DNA from: Bacillus cereus G9842
GTDB taxonomy: Bacteria > Bacillota > Bacilli > Bacillales > Bacillaceae_G
NCBI RefSeq assembly: GCF_000021305.1
Contig: NC_011774.1
Span: 1 to 64,000, forward strand
Length of the DNA: 64,000 bases
Direction: 5' to 3'
The notes under the pieces are model-generated. The model was not told the origin of the DNA. It was given only the letters and a program-made list of their open reading frames with translations, and ran no database searches. The translations under genes and the position numbers were made by a program. Within the stretch, counting starts at the first letter, position 1. The number at the start of each line of letters is the position of its first letter. Positions 15,567 through 25,080 of the stretch are shown in pieces.

Positions 15567-17663
15567 ATGTTAGAATCACTTTTTTCTGAATACGTTGAGA
15601 TTACATGTTTAGCAAAGCCATTTCCTGTTGTTGCTCATAAACCTATGAATGATAGATTATTTAAAAATATTACCTTTTTAGAAGATGAATCTGATATTAC
15701 ACTTCGTCTAACACCGATTCACATTGGTCAATTAAAAGTAAATACATTAGTGCAGAAGCAAATGTCACTAGAATCTAGCAATGAAGATGTATATAGAATT
15801 AAATCAGTGCTATCTAAAGAGAAAAACGGAGTTAATGAGTCATATTGGGTTAGTCACAAGCAATCAGAGTATGATAATGCCATTTCATTTAACCAATATA
15901 GGGCACATGGGGTTTCGGATAAAGGACTAAAAAGTGATTGGGTTTATTCAGATATTAAAGACGAAGATGGGAAAGAAATTATTTATAATATGATCCATGA
16001 TGTTATAGATTTATTGTTAACCGCTAATGATAATCAGATTGAAACATACATGGAATACATTACAAATGACGCCTTTATAAATATCATAAAAGAAATGCAT
16101 CCTAACTTATTTAAAACACTTGATGCAAGGGAATTAAAGAAAGTATCAATGAAAGAAATCCTTCACGTTATCGGGAGCAAATCAGGGCATCATATTCAGG
16201 AGCAATTTGTTTCTCAATTAGGCGAATCATTTACAGTGATATCGAATTTCCTAACAACTAAGTTTAATGAAGAATTGATGTCTTCTCCGGAAGAGTTTGC
16301 CCAACTATTGAAAATCTATAAGATTTTTGATCAGTACCAAAATACAAATAAGGACTTTGTGGAAATGGTTCTTCAGTATTTCTTAATAGATTCTATGGAA
16401 AATTTATTTGAAAAGACTGATATTGAAGTAATATTGAAGAACGAGGAAGAAACGGGCATTTATCTGAATGGTGAGTATAAATTGGATATCAAAGGCGAGT
16501 TAATAAAAGCAGTAAGCTCTTTATCGCTGGATGACCATTTTGTCTCTAAAGTGCAGGATGCAGTACAATTAATATCAGAGCCAATTATATTTGAAAATAT
16601 TGTGGCTAAAAAAGATGAAAATGTTGCAAGGTATTTAAGGATGGCGCTGCGTACAGTATACGCTCCGTTAACTGCAATGGACGTTCGACTAATGGAGTTA
16701 GATCATGAACTAGATGACCTGCATAAATCAAGCTCTCATAGTAGTCTACTTGAGTTTACGACAATTGATGATAAAGACTATGAAGTTCGCAACTTACTCG
16801 TATATGACATTGTATCATCTCTAATTAGAAATGATACAGATTTGCAAAACTTATGCGAAGTGGAAATCTTAGAAAGAATCATTAAGTTATGTGTAGATCA
16901 TAGATTAAATATGTGGGTAGACTATAGTTTTGAAGAGATTGTAACTGTACTGTTAGGTGTAGGTGAATCTTTTGAGCATGAGTATAACAAGTATATTAAA
17001 ACTGTTCAAGAGCGTAAAACTGTTCATTCTATTGATTCCTATAAAATTGAATCTACACTTGCTAGTTCATTAAAAGAGGCATTTTCATCAGCCTATAAAG
17101 AAATGCTACATATACAACCAACGAGTCATCCATTTATTCAAAAAGAATCTCAGAAAGTAAGCTTAGTAGAAAGTATTCGGACACACTACGAAACTTTTAA
17201 AAGCGAAATTAAACAACATATCCAAACAAACATAAATGAAAAAATTACACATCAATCAGATTACTTTAAAAGGCTTATAGAATTATGGCCAATTATTCTT
17301 AAAGATATGGCTATTATTAATCATGAAGTGCAAGACTTATATCCCAATGAGCCAGTTCTACTGTTATTAGAAGATACTGCAAATGCTTTAGATATCAATA
17401 AGTATTCTGATTACAGGGAAGCAAAGCAGTTTTCAGAAGAAGATACTTATTACAATTTATTTAAGCATTACTTGAGGAATCCTAATAGATATAGGTACTT
17501 AGAGAAGTTTGATGCTGAAGTTCAGCATAATCCAAGAGATGTGTTTATCATAGATGGTTCAGACGTTGTTCAATATGCTTTAGGTGAAATGGAAAATGGC
17601 TGGAGTTTAGGGGTATTTAAACTGGGCGTAAATACCTTAAAAGGAGAAGTGAGCGAATCATGA
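15567..17663 (+). CDS. Large virion-like hypothetical protein, 698 aa
   Basis: First gene of the long plus-strand structural operon, starting behind AAGGGGGTGAG. The N-terminal 100 residues look beta-rich (VEITCLAKPFPVVAHKPMND). The rest is acidic and mostly helical, and the end (WSLGVFKLGVNTLKG) again looks like beta strands. Its stop overlaps the next start (ATGA), so the two are co-translated. The neighbours suggest a tail or baseplate component; no family was recognised. Confidence 0.7.
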   Translation: MLESLFSEYVEITCLAKPFPVVAHKPMNDRLFKNITFLEDESDITLRLTPIHIGQLKVNTLVQKQMSLESSNEDVYRIKSVLSKEKNGVNESYWVSHKQSEYDNAISFNQYRAHGVSDKGLKSDWVYSDIKDEDGKEIIYNMIHDVIDLLLTANDNQIETYMEYITNDAFINIIKEMHPNLFKTLDARELKKVSMKEILHVIGSKSGHHIQEQFVSQLGESFTVISNFLTTKFNEELMSSPEEFAQLLKIYKIFDQYQNTNKDFVEMVLQYFLIDSMENLFEKTDIEVILKNEEETGIYLNGEYKLDIKGELIKAVSSLSLDDHFVSKVQDAVQLISEPIIFENIVAKKDENVARYLRMALRTVYAPLTAMDVRLMELDHELDDLHKSSSHSSLLEFTTIDDKDYEVRNLLVYDIVSSLIRNDTDLQNLCEVEILERIIKLCVDHRLNMWVDYSFEEIVTVLLGVGESFEHEYNKYIKTVQERKTVHSIDSYKIESTLASSLKEAFSSAYKEMLHIQPTSHPFIQKESQKVSLVESIRTHYETFKSEIKQHIQTNINEKITHQSDYFKRLIELWPIILKDMAIINHEVQDLYPNEPVLLLLEDTANALDINKYSDYREAKQFSEEDTYYNLFKHYLRNPNRYRYLEKFDAEVQHNPRDVFIIDGSDVVQYALGEMENGWSLGVFKLGVNTLKGEVSES

Positions 17664-19786
17664 GTATGAAAAATATTCAGAAGTTATTAGGGTTACTTCC
17701 AGATGGTCCTAAAAAAGAAGCTCTAAAGAGAAAACTGGAAAGTAATTTATCAAAAAAGAGACAACGAGGGGGAGATGGCTTGCGTGATTCATTCGAATTA
17801 ACATCAAGAGGTCATATAAAAATTGAAGAAATCAATTCAGCTGGTAAGGTAGTTGGAGTGTTAGCGGATCAAAAGAACTTAGTTTTAAATGGTGCAGAGG
17901 AAATTTTGTTACGTGCATTTTCAGGGGATCCTACCCGTGTATTATATAAAAATCGTATTCCTAAGGCATCTACAGGAACGACTAATAAGATTTATATTAC
18001 TGAGTCAAAATTAAAAAAAGCTCCTTTATTTGATGGTAATCAGCTTCTTCATGCGCCTAACTTATTATGGGCAGAAGTAAACGATGAAGATTTCGAAATA
18101 TCATATGGTTACTATCCTGTAACTCTTTATATAAAAGAAGAGGTGTCTGGTGAATTAGGTAAAAAGGCATTTACTCTTTCAAAAACGCCAACTGCAGATC
18201 GTGTTGCACTATCAGCAGAAATCTATTCAGGATATACAAATATGTTCATTGGTATCGGTGAGGGAGAGAACTACAAAGTTCCATTTACTGATAATCGATT
18301 AACTTTATCGAAGGGCATTACAGTTTCTAATGAAAAGGCAAAAGCAACGCTTGAAGGCGAATCTATTAAATTTAAGCAAAAGATTAGTAACTTTGTCTTA
18401 GAGGTAGAAAAGTCTAGTAAAGGTGCTCAAATCGACATTTTTGTAAATGATGTTTTAAAAGAAACAATTGAGACGTTAAATAGTGAGCTCTCTGAACCTG
18501 TTGTTCATGAGTTTAAATATGATGGATTTGATAACACATCAGAAACGGAAATTAAAATCGTTCATTCTGGTGCTGATTCAGGTGTAAGTAACCCAGAGAT
18601 GAGCATTGCTGCTGTTCGATTTGATGCATTATCAAAAAATATGAACGGATTACTTAAAGAGATTACTAACTTTGAAACTGAGTTTGTAACACCAGCTGCT
18701 TATAATACAACACCAATGGGGCCTTTTACTATACAAATTCCGAACCATCCAATAAAAGAAGGAACGGTTAAGGTATCTTATGAAGGTACAGATTTCACAG
18801 AAGTAAAAGATCGTAATCAATTAAATGATTTAACATATGTAGTTGACCATATGCGAGGTATTGTTGAATTTAATCGTGCCTTAACAGGCGTAATGGTTAC
18901 GTATTCTATCACTGGTGAAATTTATGATAGTGAAATGGTTTCTACTATGATTGATGATAACGTATCTAGAGAAGAGACAAAGATCCTTCCTGTTACAAAT
19001 GAAGTTCCTACTGGTGCTCTTAATTCTTCAAACCGTAACTTTAAGTTATCTCAAACGCAAATACAAGATGGAACATTGCTTGTAAAAAAAGGTGGAACTA
19101 CACTATCTCAAGGTGATTTTGAAAGTATCGATCTAACTAAAGGGACATTTATCTTGAATGTTGCACCAGCTTACAATGAAAAAATTATTGTAGATTATTC
19201 TTACAGTAAGACAATGACAGTAAAGATTCCATGTAATAAATATAAAACTGAATATGCTTTCAATAAAGAAACAGTTCGTATTATTGATCAATCAGGAAAC
19301 TTATTAGAATTAGTAGAAGATGTTGCAGACTTTGGTGATGGAAAATACATGTTTGATGCTGCTGATAAGAAGTGCATCGATTTATCCAAAAATAGTGCGA
19401 ACGGTACAGCGATTTCTTATATTGAAATCAATTACCGCTCTGCGGAACGACCTGGGGTTCCAACAAATTATACTCGTGCAATTGTTGAAAAACCAAAGAC
19501 AGTGAATGAGTATCCTTGGTTTGAATTAGATAAAGGTTCCGTAAGATTCGTAGCTGAGTTCCCAGAATTCAAGCCAGCGCATAATATTACAATTCGTGAA
19601 ATGGGACTATTTGATGGACCTCGTGTTGATGATAAAATCGCCGGATTCCGTGAGTATCCAGTTAAAGCATTCTCTCTTGTACGTGTAGGTGACACAAGAA
19701 AAGATGTAAATACAGGTATTCGTATTACATGGACAATTACGCTTCTTAATGAAGGCGGAAAACCATTCATGGGTGGAAAAAACTAA
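17660..19786 (+). CDS. Beta-rich phage structural protein, paralog 1 (708 aa)
   Basis: A short basic N-terminus (KKEALKRKLESNLSKKRQR) precedes a domain starting SRGHIKIEEINSAGKVVG followed by KNLVLNGAEEILLRAFSGDP. The protein ends in NTGIRITWTITLLNEGG. The next gene has the same order of elements (KGHVKLELYNDKGVF, KNLVVQSANEVVANMM, NTGMRITWSVTF), so the two are paralogs. Inside, units of the type 'ng..l..gdf..d...G.i.l..ap..ne.i.v.Y' (about residues 455-515) recur in neighbouring genes. This end motif is typical of phage tail and baseplate appendage proteins. ATG 17660 overlaps the upstream stop. Confidence 0.75.
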   Translation: MSMKNIQKLLGLLPDGPKKEALKRKLESNLSKKRQRGGDGLRDSFELTSRGHIKIEEINSAGKVVGVLADQKNLVLNGAEEILLRAFSGDPTRVLYKNRIPKASTGTTNKIYITESKLKKAPLFDGNQLLHAPNLLWAEVNDEDFEISYGYYPVTLYIKEEVSGELGKKAFTLSKTPTADRVALSAEIYSGYTNMFIGIGEGENYKVPFTDNRLTLSKGITVSNEKAKATLEGESIKFKQKISNFVLEVEKSSKGAQIDIFVNDVLKETIETLNSELSEPVVHEFKYDGFDNTSETEIKIVHSGADSGVSNPEMSIAAVRFDALSKNMNGLLKEITNFETEFVTPAAYNTTPMGPFTIQIPNHPIKEGTVKVSYEGTDFTEVKDRNQLNDLTYVVDHMRGIVEFNRALTGVMVTYSITGEIYDSEMVSTMIDDNVSREETKILPVTNEVPTGALNSSNRNFKLSQTQIQDGTLLVKKGGTTLSQGDFESIDLTKGTFILNVAPAYNEKIIVDYSYSKTMTVKIPCNKYKTEYAFNKETVRIIDQSGNLLELVEDVADFGDGKYMFDAADKKCIDLSKNSANGTAISYIEINYRSAERPGVPTNYTRAIVEKPKTVNEYPWFELDKGSVRFVAEFPEFKPAHNITIREMGLFDGPRVDDKIAGFREYPVKAFSLVRVGDTRKDVNTGIRITWTITLLNEGGKPFMGGKN

Positions 19787-19807
19787 TAGAGAGGTGTGGA
19801 TGAAAAC

Positions 19808-21613
19808 ATGACACAAGACAAAGCGATTTTAAAAGCAAAAGGACATGTAAAACTTGAACTTTATAATGACAAAGGTGTTTTTTATAAAAAAGAAAAGAAA
19901 AACCTTGTTGTTCAATCTGCAAACGAAGTTGTAGCAAACATGATGGCTGATCCTGCAAAACAGCTGCGTGTAAAACAATCGGATAAGGGGGCTTCTGCTG
20001 TTTCTGCAAACAGTAGAGCCTTATATCCATTCGCACTTTCTGTACAACATGAAGAGATTGTACAGGTTGATATGGATTGGGGTTCAACAAATGCACAAAC
20101 AGAATTTCAATTAGACTCATTAAAAGGTTTAGTTTCTCTAAGTTCTGTTAAGGTAGGGGAGACAGAGCTTGTTATTGATGAGCATGTATTTGTTACTGAT
20201 GAAGTGCTTGGTAAAGTTAAATTTGCAACCGCACCTACTGAAAAGGTAATATTCAAGTTCCGAAAAATTAAAAATCCATATATGAAAGTTATATCAGGTA
20301 CAGAAAAAGTTACTGTTGCTGGTGTTGAATGGCAGCGAGCAAGCGTGGCGAATCATGAAGCTCGTAAGTATCAAGTGGATTACTTAACAGGTGAAATTCT
20401 ATTCCAGACACCTGTAACGAATGTCAAAGTAGATTATGACTATAATATGCGTTATTGCTTAGGATTCATGGCTTTAGGTGGTAAACCGACTGCAAATCAT
20501 CCTAACTATCAACCTGTTGAATATGGTAACTCAAATAGATTAGATACATTTATGCGAAATGAATTATCTGGATCCCGTATGCCAGTTTATTACCCTGCAA
20601 CCATTTCTAACGGCGCTACTGAGATTGAGCCAGCTATCCCAACTCAACCAATTGCTAATGTATCAAAAACAAATACAATTGCGATTACTGATAATGGTGA
20701 TGGATCTACTAAAAAATTAGTTTATAACCTTCAGAACTTACATGATAGTGGTTCAGGCTTAACAGGACGTAAATTGCTAGAAATTATTTCTGTGCGAAAT
20801 GTAACAGCAAACACAGATATTAAAGCGAATGTATCAGTGGTTACAAATGAAACTTCTGGAGTATCTATTCGATTTGCTGATAGTGACATAACTATTGGTC
20901 ACACGGTTCAAGTAGAGTATCGTTTAAAATTAGATAATCGTCATTTAATTTATCAATTAGGACAAGCACCAGTGGTAAAACTTGTAGCTGTTCGTCATAT
21001 TGATGCAATTGATAGTACAAATGTCCGTGAATATAATATCGTTCAAGATGGATTACGTCCTAGCCAAGGTGATGTTTGGGTTTCAAATCCGAATACTGGG
21101 CATATTACATTCAGTTCTGAACCAACAGGTGGTCCAAAAGTACATACACCAGGTCAAATTCAAGTCGAATATATGGTGAATTCAGGCACAACTGTTAAGT
21201 TTATTGCGGATTTCCCGAAAGGTACACCAGCCCCATCAATTGAAAAAACGAAAAAAGTAGTTACAGTTGGTGCGGGACAAACATCTATTATCTTAGATGC
21301 TGCAATTGCAAAAGAAGAAAATGGTGCTTTCATAGTTCCAGAGGTAATCGTCAATCATTCCGGCACTACAAAAACATTGGAATCTAATGAATATACAATT
21401 TCCTTAGACGGAAAAACAATTACTCCAAATAGCATTAGTACAGGTGACATTGTAACGATTAATCATAGCTATGAAAAAACAACTCATGATGTATACCAAG
21501 TTGCTATGTTCGATGAGAAAGTTGACGGGAAAATGTTCAATATCTCTGGTATCGGCCCAGTAACAAAAGATAAAAATACAGGAATGCGTATTACTTGGTC
21601 TGTAACATTCTAA
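19808..21613 (+). CDS. Beta-rich phage structural protein, paralog 2 (601 aa)
   Basis: Paralog of the preceding product with the same N-terminal KGHVKLEL / KNLVVQSANEVV block and the same C-terminal NTGMRITWSVTF ending, but without the basic N-terminal extension. Residues around 185-220 carry YQVDYLTGEILFQTPVTNVK, the strand pair also found in the 111-aa gene at 22171. The start is ATG 19808, after GAGAGGTG; a GTG at 19796 overlaps that site. Likely a baseplate or collar appendage subunit. Confidence 0.75.
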   Translation: MTQDKAILKAKGHVKLELYNDKGVFYKKEKKNLVVQSANEVVANMMADPAKQLRVKQSDKGASAVSANSRALYPFALSVQHEEIVQVDMDWGSTNAQTEFQLDSLKGLVSLSSVKVGETELVIDEHVFVTDEVLGKVKFATAPTEKVIFKFRKIKNPYMKVISGTEKVTVAGVEWQRASVANHEARKYQVDYLTGEILFQTPVTNVKVDYDYNMRYCLGFMALGGKPTANHPNYQPVEYGNSNRLDTFMRNELSGSRMPVYYPATISNGATEIEPAIPTQPIANVSKTNTIAITDNGDGSTKKLVYNLQNLHDSGSGLTGRKLLEIISVRNVTANTDIKANVSVVTNETSGVSIRFADSDITIGHTVQVEYRLKLDNRHLIYQLGQAPVVKLVAVRHIDAIDSTNVREYNIVQDGLRPSQGDVWVSNPNTGHITFSSEPTGGPKVHTPGQIQVEYMVNSGTTVKFIADFPKGTPAPSIEKTKKVVTVGAGQTSIILDAAIAKEENGAFIVPEVIVNHSGTTKTLESNEYTISLDGKTITPNSISTGDIVTINHSYEKTTHDVYQVAMFDEKVDGKMFNISGIGPVTKDKNTGMRITWSVTF

Positions 21614-21628
21614 TAAGGGGGATGTAAA

Positions 21629-22156
21629 ATGGCAACAGTACCTTCTTATGCAACTGACTATATGAAGCGAATCGCCTTTTTGGATGGTCAAGTATTACAT
21701 GATTTTCACTTAAATATGATGCAAAAGAATATTGCAGAAGCAATTAAGTTAAAAACAACACGAGAGAGATATGATATGTATCTCCTCGTGTCTCCTTATG
21801 ACATGTATTTTTGTGAACCTTTTATAAATAATACTGATCGAGATGAAAATAGTACAGCTGCATTAAATACATTAAGTTTTTCTATCAATTCAGGAGCGTG
21901 GGAAAGTTCATTATTAGAGCTTCCACTTCCAACAGAGGAGATCAATCTTGTCTCTAATTTTGAAGATTACCCTAATAAAGGGGCTTACGTTAAATTCTAT
22001 TTTAGATCATCTAAATCAGCAGATTGGCAAGAAATAAGAATAGATCAGCCTACTTTATTAGAAACACCAAGAAAATATATTCAAGTCAAAGTAGAATGTA
22101 CTTATACTGGTACCGTACGCCCAAATGTGTATGATTTTGCTTTGATGTGGAGATAA
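21629..22156 (+). CDS. Virion-like hypothetical protein, 175 aa
   Basis: Starts behind AAGGGGGATG, 15 bases after the upstream stop. The N-terminus is helical (YMKRIAFLDGQVLHDFHLNM) and the C-terminal half beta-rich (VKFYFRSSKSADWQEIRID, YIQVKVECTYTGTVRPNVY), resembling a small beta-sandwich of the kind used in phage attachment proteins. It is co-transcribed with the two large paralogs before it and the 111-aa gene after it. No family was recognised. Confidence 0.65.
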   Translation: MATVPSYATDYMKRIAFLDGQVLHDFHLNMMQKNIAEAIKLKTTRERYDMYLLVSPYDMYFCEPFINNTDRDENSTAALNTLSFSINSGAWESSLLELPLPTEEINLVSNFEDYPNKGAYVKFYFRSSKSADWQEIRIDQPTLLETPRKYIQVKVECTYTGTVRPNVYDFALMWR

Positions 22157-22170
22157 AGGGGGAGTAATAA

Positions 22171-22506
22171 ATGGCTTTTGTTAGACAACACCCTGATTAT
22201 CCTAAGTTCAGAAAAAAGGTCGGAGTAATGCCCGACTTTTCTGGTTCTAAACTAGCCGATCAAGAACAATTAATAGGAGCACAGGATGGTGTGAATCGAA
22301 ATTTCCGCTTTGTGCACGTGCCTTTAAGAAATAGTGAAAAGATATATAAAAATGGAATGAGAATGAAAAGGGCTTCAAACGAAGGTAATCTAGATGGTGA
22401 TTATTACATTAATTATTTTACCGGAGAAATATTATTTTCTTCTAAACAAGTGCCACAGCCTACATGTGTTATTGCTGTTGATTATAAGTATACAAGTGAG
22501 TTATAA
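22171..22506 (+). CDS. Small beta-strand protein sharing a module with its neighbours, 111 aa
   Basis: Essentially a single module: DGVNRNFRFVHVPLRNSEKI, then NLDGDYYINYFTGEILFSSK and VIAVDYKYT. The same layout (nonpolar strand, named 'knob', Asp-Tyr, Gly-Glu-Ile-Leu-Phe, closing Tyr) occurs inside the 601- and 708-aa proteins just upstream. It looks like a stand-alone copy of a repeated structural unit of the tail appendage. A good site, GGGGGAG, precedes its ATG. Confidence 0.65.
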   Translation: MAFVRQHPDYPKFRKKVGVMPDFSGSKLADQEQLIGAQDGVNRNFRFVHVPLRNSEKIYKNGMRMKRASNEGNLDGDYYINYFTGEILFSSKQVPQPTCVIAVDYKYTSEL

Positions 22507-22509
22507 AGT

Positions 22510-23448
22510 ATGAGTATGATTTATAAAACACTTCCACATCATATGCAAGATGAAGTTCACTTAGATCAAGAAATAGAGATAATATTTATGTTGGATATTA
22601 ATGTGAATAGTCTTCGGCAAGAAAATATTATATTGATAAATTTAAAGGGAAAAAAGGTAGAACCAGTTACATTTACATATAATCGCAAAGTTTTAAAGGT
22701 TAAACCCTTAAATATATTAAATCCTGATAGTCATTATCAACTACAACTCATTGGAAGAGAAAATGGAATTAAGGATATAACTGGTAGAATTATGGCTGAA
22801 ACATATGAATTAGAATTTTATACAAAAAACATGGTTTCTGTTAAACCGCCTATTATTCTGAAACCCAAAGATCTTTCTATCATTACGAAAAAACCCGAAT
22901 ATCACTTAACAAAGATAGAAGAAGCTCTTTATTATGAATTGCAAATCTCTATGAGCAATACATTCAATAATTTAGTATGGCCGCAAAATAGTGAAAAAGT
23001 TTATTTATTAGAAGATGAAACAAGTGTTAAATTAGATATCTCATACAAGCAGGCACAATATTATGTAAGAGCAAGAAGTGTAGATTGTAAAGGGATATGT
23101 AGTTCTTGGTCAAAACCAATTAGCTTTTATTTTGATGGAGAAATAGACTCAAATATACAAACCTCAAAGAAAGAAGAATTTAGGGGTATGGATGATAAAG
23201 AAGATGTAATATTACAAACTTTTACGAGAGCTGTTAATCAGGAGCAATTAAAAAATTTACAAGAAGCTTTATGGGATTCAGATAACAAATTTTCACCTAA
23301 ACTGAGTGTGACAGAAGTATTTCCTAAAAATAAGTCTGTCAATAATCCACTAGATTCCTTTCAGAAAGTTATAATTAAATTTTCTGAAGAATTAGACATT
23401 AATACTGTTAATACTGCCTCCTGTTACATTTTGGTGGAAAGAACTTAG
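22510..23448 (+). CDS. Ig-like (Big_5/SbsA-type) and FN3-like structural protein, 312 aa
   Basis: Residues 15-110 fit a Big_5 (SbsA Ig-like) domain: an initial IEIIFMLDINVNSLRQENI, then YELEFYTK. Residues 115-215 look like an FN3-type domain (YYVRARSVDCKGICSSWS). A second Big_5 starts at about 270 (VTEVFPKNKSVNNPLDSFQK) but is cut after 40 residues. Near position 23425 a second frame takes over (FWWKELSRKIYYQLIELED) and stays open to a stop at 23503-23505. The domain may therefore have been broken by a frameshift. The start is ATG 22510, 3 nt after the upstream stop. Extended Ig-like proteins of this kind sit on phage tails and baseplates. Confidence 0.65.
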   Translation: MSMIYKTLPHHMQDEVHLDQEIEIIFMLDINVNSLRQENIILINLKGKKVEPVTFTYNRKVLKVKPLNILNPDSHYQLQLIGRENGIKDITGRIMAETYELEFYTKNMVSVKPPIILKPKDLSIITKKPEYHLTKIEEALYYELQISMSNTFNNLVWPQNSEKVYLLEDETSVKLDISYKQAQYYVRARSVDCKGICSSWSKPISFYFDGEIDSNIQTSKKEEFRGMDDKEDVILQTFTRAVNQEQLKNLQEALWDSDNKFSPKLSVTEVFPKNKSVNNPLDSFQKVIIKFSEELDINTVNTASCYILVERT

Positions 23449-23507
23449 TAGAAAAATATATTATCAGCTTATAGAGTTAGAAGATACGTTTAAAAGAAGG
23501 TGATGAT

Positions 23508-24587
23508 ATGGATCATATAGGGGAATTTTCTAAAAAAACAAAGGTTTTTTTAGAATTATTAACTTTAGGGCAGGATAGTAAACATATTGCAGTTGATTTT
23601 CCACCAACAGTGAGTATTGAGCGTTTTGATCAATATGGATTAGAAGCCATAGAAAGTGTTAAACTTGAAGCATTGGATAACCACTTCTCGTATAGTGGTG
23701 AGTATACCATTCCTGAAATTTTGGAGAGTGGTGAATATGTTTTAACCTATATAGCTACTATTAAGGGCAAAGAATATAAGAGAAAAGAACAATTTACTGT
23801 TATATCTGAATGTGCGCCTAGTTTTGAAAATAATAGGGATGTAGTTGTGTTAGATGGGGATAATTATATGTTCAGTTCAGAATTTCAAATACCTACTAGC
23901 ATTTCTGTTGAGGGAAAAAAAGTAGAAATCATATTTGAAGAAAAAGTAAAATATAATTATACGTATCAAGTGGTCCTAGGTGATGAAATTAAATCAAAAT
24001 CTGGATTAACTTTAGGGGGAATAAAAACTTTAACTTTTACCTCTAAATATGAGCCGATTTTTGCAACACCTTTAGAAGTGAAAAATATAATTGGAAGTTT
24101 ATTTAAATATTTTTCTCTAAATGAAGTATATTGTGCATTAAGGGATGCTGGGCAAAAGGCTTTACAATACCTAGGGGAAATACCAGATGCTAACAATAGT
24201 CGTTATAGCCCCCCTACAGAGCAGGATGATACATATTTTGCAATAACAAAATATGTGGTACGTGAGGCTGTAAGGCTCTTACTTCAAGGTTTAATGTTTC
24301 GAGTTTTAAATAATTCATATAAGCAAGAAGATGAAGGTGGATTAAGTGGTACTATCCAATTGGGGGATTTTATGATTCAAGATAATTTAAACTCTGCCAA
24401 TGAATCCAGTGATAGTCCAAATGGTATTCAAGAAGAATCTCTTTTTAAAAAGCTGCAAATTATGATTGCGTCTAATCAAAAAGAAATTAAATTTTGGTTA
24501 GATGTAATGATGGAGCAAAATAAACAAAATCATAACGAATCTGTTTCAGGCTCATTTGGTGCAGCAACAAGCTTACTAGAAGGGTGA
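23508..24587 (+). CDS. Virion-like protein with Ig-like N-terminus, 359 aa
   Basis: The start is ATG 23508 behind GAAGGTGATG. Residues 20-100 form a probable Ig-like strand domain (HIAVDFPPTVSIERFDQYGL and a terminal YKRKEQFTVI). A second strand-rich part (about 120-185) ends in KTLTFTSKYEP, similar to the end of a Big_5 domain. The C-terminal 170 residues are helical (FKYFSLNEVYCALRDAGQKA and onward). It may be the displaced second half of the Ig-like protein encoded just upstream. A tail or neck connector role is possible; no exact family was recognised. Confidence 0.6.
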   Translation: MDHIGEFSKKTKVFLELLTLGQDSKHIAVDFPPTVSIERFDQYGLEAIESVKLEALDNHFSYSGEYTIPEILESGEYVLTYIATIKGKEYKRKEQFTVISECAPSFENNRDVVVLDGDNYMFSSEFQIPTSISVEGKKVEIIFEEKVKYNYTYQVVLGDEIKSKSGLTLGGIKTLTFTSKYEPIFATPLEVKNIIGSLFKYFSLNEVYCALRDAGQKALQYLGEIPDANNSRYSPPTEQDDTYFAITKYVVREAVRLLLQGLMFRVLNNSYKQEDEGGLSGTIQLGDFMIQDNLNSANESSDSPNGIQEESLFKKLQIMIASNQKEIKFWLDVMMEQNKQNHNESVSGSFGAATSLLEG

Positions 24588-24594
24588 GGGTTTG

Positions 24595-25080
24595 ATGATT
24601 GATATTCGTAAAGAGTTTGCGCAAGTTCTTGCTAAATATGGTCATTCAATTATCTATGTAAGAAGAAACCTCCATTTTCGGTGTAAATGTTATATAGAAC
24701 GAAGTGGTGAAGCTAAATTAAATTGCTCTAGATGTTTTGGAACAGGATATGAAGTGGTGATTGAAAAGAAGTTAGCAAGAAGAAAAGAAGCTTATGATTC
24801 TGAAACATTAGTTGAAGTAAATCAATTACAACCATATGGTACATATGCACCTAAGGCTTATACGTATTATTTAGACTATGGATCTAAACCAGAAAAGAAT
24901 GATCTAATATTAGAAGTTGTTTGGGATGAAAAAGAAATGCCAATCAAGATAAAAGAGAAGTTATTAATTAGTGCTGTTGAACCTAAATTTGGAGTAAAAG
25001 GAAGAACAGAATTTTATCAAGTATATAGTCGATATGACTTTAAGGGGGATAGTGATGAATGGGCCCTCACCAAGCGTTGA
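24595..25080 (+). CDS. Zinc-knuckle-like small virion protein, 161 aa
   Basis: Residues 25-50 contain FRCKCYI and then CSRCFGTGY, a C-x-C...C-x2-C-x-G-x-G arrangement that resembles one DnaJ-type zinc ribbon. A beta-rich part follows. Small proteins with such a cysteine pair occur among head-tail connection proteins of large phages, so a connector role is plausible but unproven. The start is ATG 24595 (TTG 24592 is alternative). The next gene begins inside its 3' end, overlapping by 26 bases. Confidence 0.65.
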   Translation: MIDIRKEFAQVLAKYGHSIIYVRRNLHFRCKCYIERSGEAKLNCSRCFGTGYEVVIEKKLARRKEAYDSETLVEVNQLQPYGTYAPKAYTYYLDYGSKPEKNDLILEVVWDEKEMPIKIKEKLLISAVEPKFGVKGRTEFYQVYSRYDFKGDSDEWALTKR

